Of a stretch of 64,000 bases of DNA, positions 61,770 to 64,000 are shown piece by piece. The notes under the pieces are model-generated. The model worked only from the letters and a program-made list of their open reading frames with translations, ran no database searches and had not been told where the DNA came from. The stretch's first letter is position 1. Each line of letters opens with the position of its first letter. Made by a program: the position numbers and the translations under genes. Source of the DNA: Owenia fusiformis (lineage: Eukaryota > Annelida > Polychaeta > Sabellida > Oweniidae); contig CAIIXF020000002.1 in NCBI GenBank assembly GCA_903813345.2, positions 18,674,813 to 18,738,812 on the forward strand. Direction: 5' to 3'.

Positions 61770-62672
61770 TTTTTTTTTTTTTTTTTCATTTCTCATTTAT
61801 TCCAAATATAACATAAAATACATTACAATATTATTGCCTACGTTTTTCAACATTGTCGGCAATATACAAAAAATATAAAAATGGAAACAATGAAAATACA
61901 ATAGATAAGGTACATAATATTAATGGCAGGGAATGTTAGAGGCTTTCAGGGGGGGGGGGTTAATCTAAAATATCAAGAGCCTGGCAGATGTAATGGCTAA
62001 CTATATGAATAATTTGTTCATTATCAGTTACAGTGAGATTTCTGTCTCCAAATAATAAAAATTGAATTTTTTCATGAGAGTTTAAATTTTGGAAACGATT
62101 GAAAAATCCTAAGGTTTTTAGTCCTGCTAGGAGAGTGCATCTTTCTTGTTGCAGCAGAGGGCAGTTTAATAAAAAGTGATGCGTTGTTTGTTGTATGTCA
62201 CCACATACGCAGAAAGGGTCATTTACTGTCACAAAGTTATGGGAATATAAATGAGCTTTTAGAATCAGTCCAGCTCTAAATCTATTGAACAGAATTTCAA
62301 TTTTCCTTGGCATTGTCATATTCATTTTAGTAGTGGATACTCTGGAGTCAGGGCTCATATTTCCTCTTATTAACCTTTTAAATCTAGATATTGGTTGACC
62401 TTTCCTGTCCTCATATGGTATGTCATCCCACAGGGTCATAGCCCTGATAATGGTTGACTTTTTGAACGAATTACTGATTGGAAAGGGTATTCTATAATGC
62501 CTTGGTTGTCTTAGGGGCCGATTTGGAATATTCTCGTATGAACTAACTAAATCACAAATGAAAGGAGGGAAACAATGGTATCTAGCCTTGAAAGCAAAAA
62601 TTTTAAGATGTTCTTCTCTCCTGGAAGCTAACGTTTTCCAGTTGAGTAATGATAAAACTTTCGATGTGTTTG
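61770..62672 (-). mobile_element. 5'-truncated LINE fragment with poly(A), minus strand, block B only
   Basis: On the minus strand a ~0.9-kb LINE end finishes with AATAAA (complement of 61796-61801) and a run of about 19 A (61768-61786 as T). With the 13-bp target duplication and 5' truncation this is a textbook target-primed insertion. The poly(A) tail and signal set it apart from the (AAAT)n-tailed LINE at 3045/35791, so two LINE lineages are present. A G10 run lies near 61949-61958. Confidence 0.9.
61960..62672 (-). pseudogene. C-terminal end of a LINE ORF2 protein
   Basis: The frame is open from the insertion edge to the stop at 61960; the ~30 codons upstream of the edge (to 62763) come from flanking DNA. 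It covers only the region after the reverse transcriptase. It has LWDDIP, then the basic Phe/Arg-rich RFRAGLILKAHLYSH, followed by a CCHC-like motif C-x-C-x8-H-x4-C (CVCGDIQQTTHHFLLNC). This is the usual end of Jockey/RTE-like or CR1-like LINE proteins. No polymerase motifs are present, so it is dead on arrival, but the frame has no stops, in keeping with a recent insertion. Confidence 0.8.
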
Positions 62673-62685
62673 AACTAATCAGGTT

Positions 62686-62819
62686 AGCATTATTATTAAA
62701 GTAACCTGTATAAAAATACTTTGAATGTAAAAAAGACAGGAATGAATTGATGAAAATTGTCAAACTGCTAGTAATAAAGATTTCCTTTTCACTATTGATG
62801 CTTGATTGATGTTGAACAC
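62686..62819. other. Integrase spacer, block B, right part
   Basis: This matches 22287-22420, ending GATGTTGAACACA before sat80. No gene is seen. Confidence 0.8.
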
Positions 62820-64000
62820 AAAGCCACGCCCCTTTATCTTTGTTTCGCTTTTAATAACCTTAAACCACTCCACATTTTCGTTTTTTCGCTTTTTTAGGTA
62901 AAGCAACGCCCTTCTATTGTATTTTTCTTCTAATTACCTTAAACCACGCCTCTTTTCGTTTTTTTTCGGTTTTTTAAACAAAGCCACGCCCCTTTATCGT
63001 ATTTTGCTTTTAATTACCTTAAACCACGCCTCTTTTTCGTTTTTTTTCGTTTTTTACTGTAAGCCACGCCCCTTTATCGTTTTTCGCTTTTAATTACCTT
63101 AAACCACGCCTCGTTTTCGAGTTTATTTCGTTTTTTACGCTAAGCCACGCCCCCTTTATCATTTTTCGCTTTAAATTACCTAAAACCACGCCTCTTTTTC
63201 GATTTTTCCTTTTATCAGTTTTTCGCTTTAAATTACCCTAAACCACGCCTCTTTTTCGATTTTTTCGTTTTTTACTGTAAGCCATGCCCCTTTATCAGTT
63301 TTTCGCTTTAAATTACCTTAAACCACGCCTCTTTTTCGATGATTTCGTTTTTTTAAGCTAAGCCACGCCCCCTTTATCAGTTTTTCGCTTTAAATTACCT
63401 TAAACCACGCCTCTTTTTCGAGTTTATCGGTTTTTTTTTACTGTAAGCCACGCCCCTTTATCGTTTTTTTCGCTTTAAATTACCTTAAACCACGCCTCTT
63501 TTTCGATTTTTTTCGTTTTTTAAGCTAAGCCACGCCCCCCTCTATCAGTTTTTTGCTTTAAACTACCCTAAACCACGCCTCTTTTTCGATTTTTTTTCGT
63601 TTTTATACTGTAAGCCACGCCTCTTTTTCGATTATTTCGTTTTTTTACTGTAAGCCACGCCCCTTTATCGTTTTTTTCGCTTTTAATTACCTTAAACCAC
63701 GCCTCTTTTTCGATTTTTTTTTAGTTTTTTACGCTAAGCCACGCCCCCTTTATCATTTTTTCGCTTTAAATTACCTTAAACCACGCCTCTTTTTCGATTT
63801 TTTAGTTTTTATACTGTAAGCCACGCCTCTTTATCGTTTTTTTCGCTTTTAATTACCTTAAACCACGCCTCTTTTTCGATTTTTTTTCGTTTTTTTACGC
63901 TAAGCCACGCCCTTTTTATAATTTTTTCGCTTCCATTACCTTAAACTACCCTAAACCACGCCTCTTTTTCGATTTTTTTTCGTTTTTATACTGTAAGCCA
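62820..64000 (+). repeat. sat80 satellite array, block B, runs off the window
   Basis: The first units repeat those at 22421 onward (CCACTCCACATTTTCG, AAGCAACGCCC) almost base for base. Differences from block A follow, including a deletion of several units near 63207. The array continues beyond the right edge. Confidence 0.95.

Larger units (their letters stand above)
61757..62685. repeat. 13-bp target-site duplication of the minus-strand LINE
   Basis: AACTAATCAGGTT occurs at 61757-61769 and 62673-62685. Block A has it once (about 22274-22286). This dates the LINE insertion after the block duplication. Confidence 0.9.

Noticed and set aside
61645-61878. 77-codon frame starting MHRVDPDG as a gene
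   Set aside because: It is the frameshifted integrase exon of block B running into LINE tail sequence.

Overview
The window looks like non-coding, repeat-dominated DNA from an animal (metazoan) nuclear genome. There is no operon structure. Coding remnants are non-LTR retrotransposon, DIRS-type retrotransposon and mariner fragments, plus short exon-like pieces flanked by GT/AG signals. Almost everything else is satellite DNA. The retroelement types fit a marine invertebrate such as a mollusc, but I cannot identify the species. I see no tRNA, rRNA, CRISPR array or intact host gene.

The layout is one compound macro-unit present twice in the same order and orientation. Block A is roughly 1-30592 and block B roughly 30593-64000. 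Each block contains, in order: (i) an 845-bp spacer with two exon-like pieces (a, b) running into a third (c); (ii) a region with a ~354-bp tandem duplication and a 5'-truncated LINE of 447 codons; (iii) about 1 kb of non-coding sequence; (iv) a 15-21 kb array of a ~186-bp satellite (sat186) arranged mostly as a 558-bp trimeric higher-order repeat; (v) a spacer with an integrase-like exon; (vi) arrays of a ~80-bp satellite (sat80) made of two ~40-bp halves. In block A, sat80 and the exon spacer were further amplified as a 2,522-bp higher-order unit (24618 onward).

The two blocks give empty/filled comparisons for several insertions found only in B: a truncated DIRS-like element (32356-34962), a Helitron-like element with terminal hairpins inside sat186 (53312-54976), a foldback mariner derivative (60317-61343, TA duplication) and a poly(A)-tailed LINE fragment on the minus strand (61770-62672, 13-bp target duplication). 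The LINE at 3050/35800 and a tail-only insertion at 5193/37939 are in both blocks and so predate the duplication. The blocks also differ by a 354-bp inversion at the start of sat186.

No working gene system is supported. The most notable signals are exon-like pieces that keep open, phase-compatible frames while being amplified with satellite DNA, a dyad kept at the same place in all three diverged sat186 monomers, and the foldback mariner built from inverted 3' ends of a transposon.
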